Shown here piece by piece: positions 46,596-56,477 of a DNA stretch of 64,000 bases. Position numbers and translations under genes: made by a program. This stretch comes from Lederbergia galactosidilytica. Lineage in GTDB: Bacteria > Bacillota > Bacilli > Bacillales > Bacillaceae_C. Numbering within the stretch: the first letter of the stretch is position 1; every line of letters begins with the position of its first letter. Under the pieces are notes generated by a model. It did no database searches. It was not told where the DNA came from and saw nothing but the letters and a program-made list of their open reading frames with translations. The DNA is taken from the NCBI RefSeq assembly GCF_017873565.1, contig NZ_JAGGKH010000003.1, positions 268,748 to 332,747 of the forward strand, written 5' to 3'.

Positions 46596-46929
46596 TACTT
46601 TGGGATATCTAGTTTAGGGGCAACGGAATTTAACCCTCAGTTGATATAAGGAAAGGGTTACGGGATGTGGAATCGATAAGCCTCATGCCATTAAGTCGTC
46701 CAGTTATAAAACAGGGCATATGGTTTTCTTAAAATATAGGTCTAATCTCTAAACTTGTCTCATATATTTTTAATGCGTTGGGAGAGATGAATGTTGTCTG
46801 TGGAATGATGGCCACACCTGAGCGGATCGGTCGCAAAGATTAACAGTGTGAAGATCAATGGTTTCATAGCAATCTTCTCTCTTCTTTTCATGGTGTAAGT
46901 AGGTGTAAAAATGGGCTAGTGATTAGACT
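46596..46929. other. Non-coding gap after acpS
   Basis: About 330 bases with no coherent gene; possibly decayed coding sequence. Confidence 0.35.
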
Positions 46930-47175
46930 AGCTCCAGCGCCTAGCCCCGAGAAGCTCACAAAGGATGTGAGTTCATCGGCGTTGCCACAGGACGTGGCGA
47001 TCTTAGTCGATGTTCCACCAAATAACCTGAGCCAATAAAAGTCAAAAACGGACTTTTCTTGTCTCAGAACATTTGCTTGTCGGAGGGCAACAGGATGTTG
47101 GTCAGAAAGGCGTTGCGCCAGGACGGCGCGAACTTAGCCTTTCTTCTTACATCAAGGCGCCTACGCTTTTCTTAT
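46930..47175. repeat. Reverse-oriented composite of the TCCT-hairpin family
   Basis: On the minus strand it reads GAAAAGCGTAGGCGCC, then an outer stem GAAAGGC/GCCTTTC around GCGCC-AGGAC-GGCGC (47115-47129, plus strand). Next come CAAC-AGGAT-GTTG (47088-47100), then GCCAC-AGGAC-GTGGC (46984-46998) and CTCAC-AAAGGAT-GTGAG (46955-46971). All stems pair perfectly. The long open frame that begins in it (47059) is not genuine upstream of 47206. Confidence 0.75.
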
Positions 47176-47205
47176 GGTCAAATAGGACAAGAAGGGGTTG
47201 AAAGA

Positions 47206-48234
47206 ATGAGAAAGGGGTTTTGGATATTAGGGTTAATGCTTATGTCAATTGTGGTCCTCTCGGCCTGTGGAGCTAAATCACAGGAAGATGTCACAGCATC
47301 CTTAAATAAAAAAGTTGGAGAATTAAAAGGATATAAAGCTGAGGCAAAAATGACTTTAACAGTTGGCGATGAGCCTCAAACCTATGATATCGAAGTTTGG
47401 CACGCAAAGCCGGGAAATTATCGCGTTCATTTAAAAAATGCTAACAAAGATCAAAGTCAAATGATTTTGCGCAATAAAAATGGCGTGTTTGTTTTAACTC
47501 CGGCATTGAACAAGAGCTATCGTTTTCAAAGTGAATGGCCTGAAAATAGTAGCCAAGCTTATTTATTTGAATCACTTGTGAAAGACATTATGGAAGACAA
47601 AGAAGCAGGCTTTAAGGCTGGTAAGGATCAGTTTGTTTTTCAGACAAAAACGCGCTACCAGAATAGCAAGATGCTGCCTTCTCAAGAAATTACTTTGAAG
47701 AAAGGGACATTAGAGCCAGTTAGTGTCAAGGTTTTAGACCATAATGAAAGTCCTGTTGTCACGGTTGAGTTTTCAAAATTTGAGTTTGATGCCAAGTTTG
47801 ATTCTAATGCCTTTGACACAAAGAAAAACATGACTAGCGCGCAGTTGGATATCCCTGTACTCAAAAATGTAAGTAATGATGACAATGAAGACTTTGCTGT
47901 GAAATATTCTATGGCAGAAATCCCTGGTGTGGAGCTTCAGGATGAAACAGAGATGACAACTGAAAATGGAAAAAGGGTCATTTTAACATATGCCGGTGAG
48001 GATAAATCCTTTACAATCTTCCAAGAGGCTTCTGAAATTAACCCAACATCTTCCATGGAGGTCATTCCTGTAAGTGGTGAAATGGTTGATTTCGGATTTT
48101 CTGTCGGTGCGATGACAGAAGGATCGATCAGTTGGACAGATCAAGGTGTCGATTATTTGCTCGTATCAAATGATTTAACGCCTGAAGAAATGCTAATGGT
48201 AGCCAAATCGGTGCAAGGTGGAGCGGTAAAATAA
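47206..48234 (+). CDS. ydcC: LolA-like lipoprotein (YdcC)
   Basis: 342 residues from the ATG at 47206, after GAAGGGG. Lipobox VLSAC; then a LolA/LppX-like fold with YKAEAKMTLTVGDEPQTYDIEVWHAKPGNYRVHLKN. B. subtilis ydcC is expressed in sporulation, and its position between acpS and alr is conserved. Likely handles lipids or lipoproteins at the membrane. Confidence 0.88.
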   Translation: MRKGFWILGLMLMSIVVLSACGAKSQEDVTASLNKKVGELKGYKAEAKMTLTVGDEPQTYDIEVWHAKPGNYRVHLKNANKDQSQMILRNKNGVFVLTPALNKSYRFQSEWPENSSQAYLFESLVKDIMEDKEAGFKAGKDQFVFQTKTRYQNSKMLPSQEITLKKGTLEPVSVKVLDHNESPVVTVEFSKFEFDAKFDSNAFDTKKNMTSAQLDIPVLKNVSNDDNEDFAVKYSMAEIPGVELQDETEMTTENGKRVILTYAGEDKSFTIFQEASEINPTSSMEVIPVSGEMVDFGFSVGAMTEGSISWTDQGVDYLLVSNDLTPEEMLMVAKSVQGGAVK

Positions 48235-48268
48235 TAAAAGCTTCCTTCATTTTTCAAGAATAATTGCG

Positions 48269-48297
48269 GACAGACCTTTTTATAGGTCTGTCTTTTT
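48269..48297 (+). terminator. Rho-independent terminator after ydcC
   Basis: GACAGACCT / AGGTCTGTC, perfect 9-bp stem, then TTTTT. The stretch to the alr start holds only promoter-like AT-rich sequence. Confidence 0.8.
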
Positions 48298-48568
48298 GGT
48301 GGAAAAGGGGCGGAGCTACGCTAAATGCTTTCTATTCATCACGGAATGTGTGAAATGCTGAAATGACCCATAGTCATGAAACTAAATGGCTTACACTTTC
48401 TTTTACACAAATAATAAATTTTTTACTGTATAAACTCCAGTGTTTTTTAGTTGCTAGTAGGCTTACTCTCCCAAAAATTGATTGTAGGGAAAAGGGCTGG
48501 TCATTGACATCTACTAAGTAGAGTTTGATAATAATAACAGTTTATATTGTGTTCAAGGAAGTGAATCA

Positions 48569-49687
48569 TTGGTGAATGAACGGCAATTATATCGGGATAC
48601 ATGGGCCGAAATAGATTTGAATGCCATTGCCTATAATATGAAGGAAATTTGTAAGTTACTTCCAAATAAAACAAAGGTTTTTGCAGCGGTGAAGGCAAAT
48701 GGCTATGGACATGGAGCAATACAAGCGGCAAGAGCAGCCCTAAACAGTGGTGCTCATGGTTTATTAGTCGCTTTTTTGGATGAAGCTTTGGAACTAAGAA
48801 AAGCTGGTATAACAGCACCTATTTTGGTTTTAGGTTATACACGTGCGGACGACGCTGGTGTAGCGGCAAAGAGTAATATTTCATTAACCGTTTATCAATA
48901 TGAATGGTTACAAAATGCTGAAAAGTTTATCTCAGATGAATCTACATTATCCGTGCATATAAAATGTGATACAGGCATGAATCGAATTGGGATTAAGGGA
49001 ATAAATGATTTATGTCTTATGGAGGATTTTATCACGACATCAAGCTCATACTATTTTGAAGGGATTTATACACATTTCGCTACAGCTGATCAAGTAGAAG
49101 AACAATACTATCAAAAACAATTAGCTCGCTTTCGGGAGTTTTTGGGGGTGTTAAAGACACAACCTCCTTATGTGCATGCTGCTAATAGTGCTGCTACTCT
49201 TTATCATCACGATTCACTGTTTAATGCGATTAGGGTTGGAATAGCCATATATGGACTTTCCCCTTCACCTGAAATTAAACCTTATCTTCCATTTAAAGGG
49301 ATGGAAGCTTTCTCCTTATATACAAAAATCATTCATATAAAAAAATTATCAGCTGGTGAAACGATCGGTTATGGGGCAACCTACACAGCTGAAGAAGATG
49401 AATGGATTGCCACGATACCAATTGGTTATGCAGATGGCTGGCTAAGACATTTGCAAGGTTTTCGAGTTATTGCAGATGATGAGTGGGCCCCAATTGTTGG
49501 GCGGATTTGCATGGATCAAACTATGATTAAGTTACCTTATTTCATGCCGATTGGGACAAAAGTCACTTTAATGGGGCAACGAAATGGAAAGAAAATCTCC
49601 ATTGATCATGTTGCGGAAAAATTAAATACAATTAATTACGAAGTAACATGTATGATTAGCCATCGAGTACCCCGTATTTATATTTAG
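48569..49687 (+). CDS. alr: Alanine racemase
   Basis: 372 residues. PLP lysine in FAAVKANGYGHG and catalytic tyrosine in GYGATYTAEE; VGRICMDQTMI is also typical. Supplies D-alanine for Ddl and peptidoglycan. Start is the TTG at 48569 (seven bases after AAGGAAG) or the GTG at 48572. Confidence 0.95.
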   Translation: MVNERQLYRDTWAEIDLNAIAYNMKEICKLLPNKTKVFAAVKANGYGHGAIQAARAALNSGAHGLLVAFLDEALELRKAGITAPILVLGYTRADDAGVAAKSNISLTVYQYEWLQNAEKFISDESTLSVHIKCDTGMNRIGIKGINDLCLMEDFITTSSSYYFEGIYTHFATADQVEEQYYQKQLARFREFLGVLKTQPPYVHAANSAATLYHHDSLFNAIRVGIAIYGLSPSPEIKPYLPFKGMEAFSLYTKIIHIKKLSAGETIGYGATYTAEEDEWIATIPIGYADGWLRHLQGFRVIADDEWAPIVGRICMDQTMIKLPYFMPIGTKVTLMGQRNGKKISIDHVAEKLNTINYEVTCMISHRVPRIYI

Positions 49688-49689
49688 GC

Positions 49690-50010
49690 AAGACGGCACT
49701 GCCACAGGATGTAGCGCTTTTTGTGATGTTTCATTTAAACCAACGAAGGGGAAGTTCCCCTTTTTGGTCCAGGAACATTTAGGCTAACAGGATGGTGGTC
49801 AGAACAGCGTTGCGACGTACAGGATGTCACGGTTTGAGTCTGCCGCCAGGACGGCGCGAACTCAGCTGTTCTTCCTCTATTATCCCCTAGGTAATTGCCT
49901 TCCACTTTTCGTTTGTCTAGATCCGACTCCATACGAACTTTCGGTGCCTTCCTATGATCTCGGATGAGTTTGGACGCAGCTAAAAAGGTGCTTCCGCTTT
50001 TCGTATTATT
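49690..50010. repeat. Composite repeat region downstream of alr
   Basis: Minus-strand reading gives 'GAAAAGTGGAAGGCAATTACC' modules. Plus-strand hairpins are GCCAC-AGGAT-GTAGC (49701-49715, one mismatch) and CGCC-AGGAC-GGCG (49844-49856). It shares 'CCTAGGGGATAATA' with the copy after ddl. The open frame within is rejected. Confidence 0.6.
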
Positions 50011-50195
50011 TTGACGAAAAGCATAAAAATTTTGGTAAATTTAGAAGGATAATTACGATAAACGTAGAAATATTAGTATTATAACTGGATTTATGGGTTG
50101 ATAATAGTAAGAGAATCTAGAAACAGTCTTTGCACACGTGCTGATTGATGGTATCATAATACAGAATGGTTAGAGTGATTGTGGAGGTGTCGTGG

Positions 50196-50477
50196 GTGTC
50201 TGAATCCAGCGGAACAACGGAAATCATGATTCGCTTGCCGCAGCAGTTAATTGCTGAATTGGACGGATATGCTGAATTGGAAAATGTAAATCGTAATGAA
50301 TTTATTTATCGTGCTACAAAAATGTATCTGCGAGAGCGGAGAAGACGCCAAATTGTAGAAACAATGCGGCGGGGTTACATGGAAATGGCGAAAATCAATT
50401 TGGCAATAGCTTCCGAAGCCATTCAGGCAGAGTACGAAGCGGAAAATACAGTTGAACGTCTTGTAAGCGGGGGCTAG
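50196..50477 (+). CDS. ndoAI: EndoAI antitoxin (ribbon-helix-helix)
   Basis: 93 residues, the same length as the B. subtilis protein. GTG at 50196, seven bases after GGAGGT. The ribbon-helix-helix region [20 protein letters not shown] binds the operon's operator and the tail [12 protein letters not shown]...TVERLVSGG binds and neutralises EndoA. Toxin and antitoxin genes are four bases apart. Confidence 0.95.
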   Translation: MSESSGTTEIMIRLPQQLIAELDGYAELENVNRNEFIYRATKMYLRERRRRQIVETMRRGYMEMAKINLAIASEAIQAEYEAENTVERLVSGG

Positions 50478-50481
50478 TATT

Positions 50482-50832
50482 TTGAGTGTAAAGCGTGGTG
50501 ATGTGTATTTCGCCGACTTGTCACCAGTAGTCGGTTCAGAACAAGGCGGAGTGCGTCCTGTTTTAGTGTTGCAAAATGATATTGGGAATCGATTTAGTCC
50601 TACCGTCATTATTGCTGCCATAACAGCGCAGATTCAAAAAGCCAAATTGCCCACACATGTGGAAATTGATGCCGAGAAGTATGGTTTTGAAAGAGATTCA
50701 GTCCTACTGCTTGAACAAATTCGTACGGTTGATAAACAACGTCTAACGGATAAAATTACACATTTAGACGAAGAAATGATGGAAAAGGTAGATGAAGCCT
50801 TACAAATAAGTTTGGGACTCATCGATTTTTAA
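50482..50832 (+). CDS. ndoA: EndoA endoribonuclease toxin (MazF family)
   Basis: 116 residues, nearly identical to B. subtilis Endo[37 protein letters not shown] and [14 protein letters not shown], with the catalytic Arg and Thr positions kept. Cuts UACAU-type sites in mRNA in B. subtilis. TTG start. Confidence 0.96.
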   Translation: MSVKRGDVYFADLSPVVGSEQGGVRPVLVLQNDIGNRFSPTVIIAAITAQIQKAKLPTHVEIDAEKYGFERDSVLLLEQIRTVDKQRLTDKITHLDEEMMEKVDEALQISLGLIDF

Positions 50833-50868
50833 GGCGCTTTATTGTTGAAAAGACAAAAGCGCCTTTTT
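50831..50868 (+). terminator. Terminator after ndoA
   Basis: AAGGCGCTTT / AAAGCGCCTT, perfect 10-bp stem, then T-run; it begins at the end of the toxin gene. Confidence 0.85.
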
Positions 50869-50973
50869 GCGCAGATAAAATGACTCACTTAAAGGGATAA
50901 CATAAAACTCCAATTCTGATCATGGCGAATGTATAACTTTTTTCCTGTTCTCTCTTATATAATGTGTTAGTAT

Positions 50974-51003
50974 TTGAGTTTTTTAATAAGCCATTGTTAC
51001 AAT
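50974..51003 (+). promoter_or_regulatory. Candidate sigma-A promoter of the rsb operon
   Basis: TTGAGT, 18-base spacer, TACAAT. A second -10-like TATAAT lies at 50957. The repeat at 51109-51228 separates it from rsbR. Confidence 0.4.
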
Positions 51004-51108
51004 GGAAATTAAGGAAAATATAGTAGTCTACTTATAGAATTTATTCACAGCTGTGAATATTATTTTTTATGTAGGAAATAAAGAGTTTCATTGTCAATTT
51101 ATCCAAAT

Positions 51109-51228
51109 AAAAAGGGACCTGTCTACTTGAGTGTCTGGCACACTTCATGAAGCGACAAAAGGTGACAATTATCCTTGGCGGTTCATCATTATGACGAATG
51201 AGCCGTCCTCAATCCATTGGTCCTTTTT
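51109..51228. repeat. Palindromic intergenic element before rsbR
   Basis: AAAAAGGGACC (51109-51119) and GGTCCTTTTT (51219-51228) form the ends, one bulge apart from perfect, around a 100-base interior that includes a 'GTGTCTGGCACAC' palindrome. It may be a MITE-like insertion in the operon leader. Confidence 0.45.
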
Positions 51229-51405
51229 AAAAAAGTAATAAAATTCTCGATTTGCGGATAAATTGCTTGGGGTTGATGTCCAGCTGCTAATCCGAGAAGT
51301 CACGGAAAGCAAGACTATTGGGATATCATTCATTATGTCTATTCATCCTTGAATCAGGAGCTTGTGCTTTCTAGATTTAGCCAATAAGAGGAGGAAAAAA
51401 GTTCA

Positions 51406-52239
51406 ATGAAGAGAGAAATAGTTCGTTATGTACAAAATTATGGGGGAGACATTGTTGAAGAGTGGATGGATGAAATGCGAGAACGAGGGGATTCTCGGTC
51501 ATTCAATACGATTTCAGATAATGTATTTTATAATACTAGTAAAGAATTTTTAGATGTGATTGTCTCCAATATTGTTGATTCAGATGAGACTTACCATGAA
51601 AAAGTAAAGGATTTTGCTGAGAGTATCATAAAATTAGGCTGGCCACTTACTTATTTAACAACAGGAGTACGAATTTACCAAAGTATTATCTTTGAAAAAA
51701 TGGTAACTGAAAGTGATTTTACAAAAGATCAAATGAAGAAGTTGGTACTAGATCTTGAATCGTGGTTAGCCCCATTGCAAGATCAAATCATTGATACCTA
51801 TTCAAATACATGGGAGAAAACGATTACGATGCAAAAGGTGGCATTACAAGAGCTTTCAGCGCCTCTAATCCCAGTGTTTGAAAAAATCTCTATTATGCCG
51901 CTTGTAGGAACGATTGATACAGAGCGTGCTAGATTAATTATGGAAAATTTACTAAATGGTGTCGTGAAACATCGTTCAGATGTTGTTTTGATTGATATCA
52001 CTGGTGTACCCGTTGTGGATACAATGGTGGCTCACCATATTATCCAAGCAGCGGATGCCGTTCGTCTAGTTGGCTCGAAATGTATGCTTGTGGGAATTCG
52101 CCCGGAGATTGCTCAAACAATTGTGAATTTAGGTATTGATCTAAACCATATTACAACCACGAGTACCTTACGAAAGGGGATTGCGCAGGCTCTTGCATAT
52201 ACCAATAAGGAAATCGTCGTAATGGAGGGTGCAGATTGA
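51406..52239 (+). CDS. rsbRA: RsbR, stressosome scaffold/sensor
   Basis: 277 residues. N-terminal non-haem globin domain and C-terminal STAS domain ([21 protein letters not shown], with the phosphorylated Thr/Ser region). Forms the stressosome with RsbS and is phosphorylated by RsbT. Start after AGAGGAGG. Confidence 0.95.
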   Translation: MKREIVRYVQNYGGDIVEEWMDEMRERGDSRSFNTISDNVFYNTSKEFLDVIVSNIVDSDETYHEKVKDFAESIIKLGWPLTYLTTGVRIYQSIIFEKMVTESDFTKDQMKKLVLDLESWLAPLQDQIIDTYSNTWEKTITMQKVALQELSAPLIPVFEKISIMPLVGTIDTERARLIMENLLNGVVKHRSDVVLIDITGVPVVDTMVAHHIIQAADAVRLVGSKCMLVGIRPEIAQTIVNLGIDLNHITTTSTLRKGIAQALAYTNKEIVVMEGAD

Positions 52240-52592
52240 GAATACCAATATTAAAATTAGGCAAATATCTACTTGTTTCAATTCAATGGGAGCTTGATGA
52301 TCAGACAGCTTTACAATTTCAAGAAGATTTACTACAAATGATTCACCAGACTAACGCAAGTGGTGTAGTCATTGATATTACATCAATTGATTTTATTGAT
52401 TCCTTTATTGCGAAGGTATTAGGCGACGTTATTGAAATGTCTAAACTCATGGGAGCAAGAGTTGTTATTACAGGCATCCAACCACCAGTTGCGATCACGC
52501 TACTTGAACTCGGAATTCGCTTGGATGATGTGATGACAGCTATTGATTTGGAAAATGGTTTGGACAAATTACAACAGGAACTGGGGGAGTAG
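52236..52592 (+). CDS. rsbS: RsbS, stressosome core
   Basis: 118 residues, TTG start overlapping the rsbR stop. STAS domain with [22 protein letters not shown] (Ser59-type site). Holds RsbT until stress. Confidence 0.95.
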   Translation: MRIPILKLGKYLLVSIQWELDDQTALQFQEDLLQMIHQTNASGVVIDITSIDFIDSFIAKVLGDVIEMSKLMGARVVITGIQPPVAITLLELGIRLDDVMTAIDLENGLDKLQQELGE

Positions 52593-52595
52593 CCT

Positions 52596-52997
52596 ATGGA
52601 GCTGCAGTCCTGCGTTAAAATATTAAATGAATGGGACATAGTAGCAGTTCGCCAATTAGGCAGGAATGTGGCAAAGGAGCTTGGGTTTGGGACGGTTGAC
52701 CAGGCAAGAATCACGACTGCGATCAGCGAATTGGCAAGAAATATATTCTTGTATGCAGGTCAGGGCGAGGTATGCATTGATAAATTTTACGAGAATGGAA
52801 AAAGTGGTGTGAAAATCACTGCAAAAGATCAAGGGCCGGGAATAGCTGACATTCGTAGAGTAATGGAAGACGGCTATACGACATCAGGAGGGCTAGGAGC
52901 TGGTCTCCCTGGTGTGAAACGGCTAATGGATGAGTTCGACATACACTCCAAAGTTGGAGAAGGAACTGAAATCACTTCGGTGAAATGGCTCCGATAG
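52596..52997 (+). CDS. rsbT: RsbT, serine kinase
   Basis: 133 residues. HATPase fold: TAISELARNIFLYAGQGEV (N box), DQGPGIADI (G1) and GGLGAGLPGVKRLMDEF (G2). Phosphorylates RsbS/RsbR, then activates RsbU. Start after GGGGGAG. Confidence 0.96.
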   Translation: MELQSCVKILNEWDIVAVRQLGRNVAKELGFGTVDQARITTAISELARNIFLYAGQGEVCIDKFYENGKSGVKITAKDQGPGIADIRRVMEDGYTTSGGLGAGLPGVKRLMDEFDIHSKVGEGTEITSVKWLR

Positions 52998-53011
52998 GAG
53001 GATTTATCGGC

Positions 53012-54019
53012 ATGGGGTTTAGAGAAACATTGGAAGATAAATATAGAGATATTATGTGCAAATACTTAGAAGATAAGAATGAACAGACATTATACCAAGG
53101 ACAGAAACTAAGCAGAAAATTAATTGAACATCATATATCCCCTGAAGAAATTATCAGCTTACATAAGTCTATAATCATGGAGAATGGTTACCAAAAGGAT
53201 AATGTTTTACATTCCTTTGATATTTTGTTAGAAGTTATGATGGGCTATGGACTTGCTTATAGAGAGCATCAAAGTCTTCGGACGGAGCAATTAGCCTTAA
53301 AAAGTGAAATTGAAGTAGCTGCTAAGATGCAACAAACTTTGTTACGGACGGTAAAACCTCAGATCGATGGATTAGATATTGGTGTGATTAGTGTACCTGC
53401 AAGACAAATGAACGGGGATTATTACCATTTTATTAAAGATGAAAATCAATGTCTTGGTGTGGCAATAGCAGATGTCATCGGGAAAGGAATTCCAGCTGCA
53501 TTATCCATGTCCATGATTAAATATGGAATGGACAGCTTTCCAGAAGGGCAAAAAAGTCCAAAGGAAATATTAGAAAGTCTTAACCGGGTTGTAGAACAAA
53601 ATGTGGACCCAAGTATGTTTATTACAATGTGTTATGGCGTATATGATCCAGAATTTCATCGTTTTACCTATGCCTCAGCGGGACATGAACCTGGGTTTCT
53701 CTATATGTCCAAACAACAAAAGTTTCAGGACCTAGAAGCAAAAGGATTATTACTAGGAATTGATAAAAGAACGAAATATAAAGAGTTCGGACACCAGCTT
53801 GAAGTTGGTGATATGGTTATACTTCTCTCAGATGGTGTATCAGAATGTCGAACACAAGAGGGGTTCATTGAGCGAGAAGATTTAATGGCTATGATCTATG
53901 ATTATATACATATGTCGGCTCAAGAAATTGTCACTAATATTTATAAGGATTTAGAAAGACTACAAGATTTCGAACTGAGGGACGATTTTACTCTAATAAT
54001 TTTAAGAAGAATTCCTTAA
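53012..54019 (+). CDS. rsbU: RsbU, PP2C-type phosphatase
   Basis: 335 residues from the ATG at 53012, nine bases after AGGAGGA; upstream ATGs lie within rsbT. N-terminal RsbT-binding domain (about 1-85), then PP2C-like domain: MNGDYYHF, AIADVIGKGIPAAL, SAGHEPGFLYM, LSDGVSE and DDFTLIILRR. Dephosphorylates RsbV. Confidence 0.96.
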   Translation: MGFRETLEDKYRDIMCKYLEDKNEQTLYQGQKLSRKLIEHHISPEEIISLHKSIIMENGYQKDNVLHSFDILLEVMMGYGLAYREHQSLRTEQLALKSEIEVAAKMQQTLLRTVKPQIDGLDIGVISVPARQMNGDYYHFIKDENQCLGVAIADVIGKGIPAALSMSMIKYGMDSFPEGQKSPKEILESLNRVVEQNVDPSMFITMCYGVYDPEFHRFTYASAGHEPGFLYMSKQQKFQDLEAKGLLLGIDKRTKYKEFGHQLEVGDMVILLSDGVSECRTQEGFIEREDLMAMIYDYIHMSAQEIVTNIYKDLERLQDFELRDDFTLIILRRIP

Positions 54020-54022
54020 CAG

Positions 54023-54048
54023 GTTTTATCATTATTAAAATGGGGTAG
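54023..54048 (+). promoter_or_regulatory. Sigma-B promoter upstream of rsbV
   Basis: GTTTTA-N14-GGGTAG fits the sigma-B consensus GTTTaa-N12-14-GGGTAt, and sits at the same place as in B. subtilis, giving positive autoregulation of rsbV-rsbW-sigB-rsbX. Confidence 0.8.
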
Positions 54049-54084
54049 AAGGATATCAGAACCTTTTAAGGGGTGGATGGGATA

Positions 54085-54414
54085 GTGAATATTTCAATAG
54101 ATATGAAAGAAACGGAAGTAGGAATCAACGCTAAATTAGCTGGTGAAATAGATGCTTATACGGCTCCAAAGGTACGTGATGAGCTTCTACCACATGCAGG
54201 GCAGTCTGGTACGAAAATAGTCGTTGATCTATCGGATGTAAATTATATGGATAGTACAGGCTTAGGTGTGTTTGTAGGATTGTTTAAGACATTAAATGAG
54301 CATAATGGTGAACTCGTTTTAAAAGGGATGTCTGATCGTTTAAAACGACTGTTTGATATTACTGGATTAGCCGATGTAATGGACGTCAATACCGAGGTAG
54401 AAGGTGGAGTTTAA
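54085..54414 (+). CDS. rsbV: RsbV, anti-anti-sigma factor
   Basis: 109 residues from the GTG at 54085, matching the B. subtilis length. STAS domain with VDLSDVNYMDSTGLGVFVG, containing the serine that RsbW phosphorylates. Unphosphorylated RsbV frees sigma-B. Confidence 0.96.
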   Translation: MNISIDMKETEVGINAKLAGEIDAYTAPKVRDELLPHAGQSGTKIVVDLSDVNYMDSTGLGVFVGLFKTLNEHNGELVLKGMSDRLKRLFDITGLADVMDVNTEVEGGV

Positions 54415-54415
54415 A

Positions 54416-54886
54416 ATGAAAGAAGCGTTTGACTACATTGAGATGAAGATTCCTGCAAAGCCAGAATATGTGGGAGTGATCCGGCTCACTTTATCAGGAA
54501 TAGCTAGTAGAATGGGCTTTACATATGACGCGATAGATGATTTGAAAGTAGCTGTAAGTGAGGCCATTACGAATGCGGTTCAACATGCTTATCGACAAAA
54601 AGAGGGCGGGGAAATTGTGATCGGATTTGCTCTCTATGAAAACAAACTTGAAACAATGGTCGCCGACTCTGGAAGAAGCTTCGATCTTGAAAAGATTCGG
54701 AGGGAAATTGGACCTTATCGAAGTGGAGATACTGAATTTCTTCGCGAAGGAGGCTTGGGACTTTATTTGATTGAAAGCTTGATGGACGAGGTGAAAATAC
54801 ACCAGCATGAGGGTGTAACAGTCTTTATGACAAAATTCCTTGAGGGAGAGCAGGTGGAGAGTGATGTTGAAACAATCTCAACCTGA
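54416..54886 (+). CDS. rsbW: RsbW, anti-sigma factor kinase
   Basis: 156 residues. HATPase motifs: VSEAITNAVQHAY and GGLGLYLIESLMDEV. Binds sigma-B or phosphorylates RsbV. ATG at 54416 one base after the rsbV stop; its end overlaps sigB. Confidence 0.96.
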   Translation: MKEAFDYIEMKIPAKPEYVGVIRLTLSGIASRMGFTYDAIDDLKVAVSEAITNAVQHAYRQKEGGEIVIGFALYENKLETMVADSGRSFDLEKIRREIGPYRSGDTEFLREGGLGLYLIESLMDEVKIHQHEGVTVFMTKFLEGEQVESDVETIST

Positions 54887-55658
54887 CCATGATAGAAATC
54901 AAATTAATGAATGGATTAAAGCTTACCAAGAACATCAAGACGAAGCAGCGCAAAATGAATTAGTTCTCCATTACCAAAAATTAGTTGAATCTATTGCCCG
55001 TAAGTATTCTAAAGGAAAATCCTTTCATGAGGATATTGTCCAAGTGGGTATTATTGGATTACTTGGGGCCATTCGTCGCTATGATGAGAATTATGGAAAA
55101 ACCTTTGAAGCTTTTGCAATACCAACGATTATTGGCGAAATTAAACGTTTCTTAAGAGATAAGACATGGAGTGTTCATGTTCCGAGACGTATAAAAGAAC
55201 TGGGGCCTAAGATTAAAGCTACTGTAGAGGAACTAACTAGAGAACTTCAACGTTCGCCGAAAATACCTGAGATTGCTAATTACCTGGAAGTATCAGAAGA
55301 AGAGATATTGGAAGCAATGGAAATGGGGAAAAGCTATCAAGCGTTATCAGTGGATCACTCCATTGAAGCTGATACAGATGGGAGTACCGTTACCTTATTG
55401 GATATCGTAGGTAGTATAGATGATGGTTATGAAAAGGTGAATCAAAAAATTGTGTTGGAAGAAGCTCTACATATTTTATCGGATAGGGAAAGAAAAATTA
55501 TTCAGTATACCTATTTAGAAAATAAAAGTCAGAAAGAAGCTGGAGAGATGTTAGATATTTCCCAAATGCATGTATCCCGCCTGCAAAGAAAAGCTATTAA
55601 AAAACTAAGAGAAGCTATTTTTAAAAACAGCGAAAATACGGAGAAATCTTCTCCATGA
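54864..55658 (+). CDS. sigB: General stress sigma factor sigma-B
   Basis: 264 residues. Region 2 (FHEDIVQVGIIGLLGAIRRYD), region 3 (ELTRELQRSPKIPEIANYL) and region 4 HTH (SQKEAGEMLDISQMHVSRLQRKAIKKL) all intact. Start at the ATG at 54864 inside rsbW; 54867 TTG is the alternative. Controls the general stress regulon. Confidence 0.96.
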   Translation: MLKQSQPDHDRNQINEWIKAYQEHQDEAAQNELVLHYQKLVESIARKYSKGKSFHEDIVQVGIIGLLGAIRRYDENYGKTFEAFAIPTIIGEIKRFLRDKTWSVHVPRRIKELGPKIKATVEELTRELQRSPKIPEIANYLEVSEEEILEAMEMGKSYQALSVDHSIEADTDGSTVTLLDIVGSIDDGYEKVNQKIVLEEALHILSDRERKIIQYTYLENKSQKEAGEMLDISQMHVSRLQRKAIKKLREAIFKNSENTEKSSP

Positions 55659-56251
55659 TCCATTTGGACAACAGTCACTTAGAAGTTCATGCGTTCCAAA
55701 CGGCAAAAGACAGCAATCTATTTTGTGGTGATGCTTTCTATTTAGATTTGCAAGAGGATTATTTTCTCTGTGTTTTAGCTGATGGATTGGGAAGTGGTCA
55801 ACATGCATATGATTCAGCAAAGGCAGTTACCTCCGTTGTCGAATCAAATCCAGAAGAGAATGTCCAGACTTTGATGGACTATAGCAATAAAGTGTTGTTA
55901 CGGAAGCGTGGAGCAGCCGTAGGGATTTTAAAGGTTGATTTTCACAAAAAAGAGTTTGAATATAGTTGTGTAGGCAATATTCGTTTTTATGTCTATACAC
56001 CAGCGGGTAAATTAATTTATCCTTTACCTGTGACAGGTTATCTCTCCGGCAGGCCCCAGAAGTTTCACACTCATAAATATTCCTATGAAGAGCAGTCGAA
56101 GTTTCTTATCCACTCTGATGGCTTCATTAATGTCAAAACTCGCGAATTACTTGGAGGAAATCAGTCAGTTTGGACAATGACAGATCAGTTAAAAGCGAAA
56201 CAAGTTAATACTACGGATGACATGTCCTTTATCGTTGGTACCCTACTATAA
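55655..56251 (+). CDS. rsbX: RsbX, feedback phosphatase
   Basis: 198 residues. PP2C-like fold: FCGDAFYLDLQ, VLADGLGSGQHAYDSAKAV and DDMSFIVGTLL. Dephosphorylates RsbS/RsbR to reset the stressosome. Overlaps the sigB stop. Its own stop lies within the terminator. Confidence 0.94.
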   Translation: MIHLDNSHLEVHAFQTAKDSNLFCGDAFYLDLQEDYFLCVLADGLGSGQHAYDSAKAVTSVVESNPEENVQTLMDYSNKVLLRKRGAAVGILKVDFHKKEFEYSCVGNIRFYVYTPAGKLIYPLPVTGYLSGRPQKFHTHKYSYEEQSKFLIHSDGFINVKTRELLGGNQSVWTMTDQLKAKQVNTTDDMSFIVGTLL

Positions 56252-56265
56252 AAGTAGGGCTTTTA
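56240..56265 (+). terminator. Terminator of the sigB operon
   Basis: CCCTACT-ATAAA-AGTAGGG then T-run; overlaps the rsbX stop codon. Confidence 0.8.
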
Positions 56266-56477
56266 TTTTTGGGGTGAATATTTAGAACTAGATCTTAGGG
56301 GCTGGAAATAAAAAGGAAGACATTGTTATTCTAGCTATTCCGGGCTATGGTCAGCATACGAGCTATTACGACAAAACTCACAAAAATATTACAATTAGAA
56401 AAAAATCTTGCTTTTAATTGGAATTTAGTTCAAATTATAGAAGGGTATGGTTAGATTAGTAAAGGGAGTGGTAAGGA

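Noticed and set aside
47059..47205. N-terminal extension of ydcC
   Set aside because: The extension covers the dispersed repeat; the ATG at 47206 has its own ribosome binding site and begins the lipoprotein signal.
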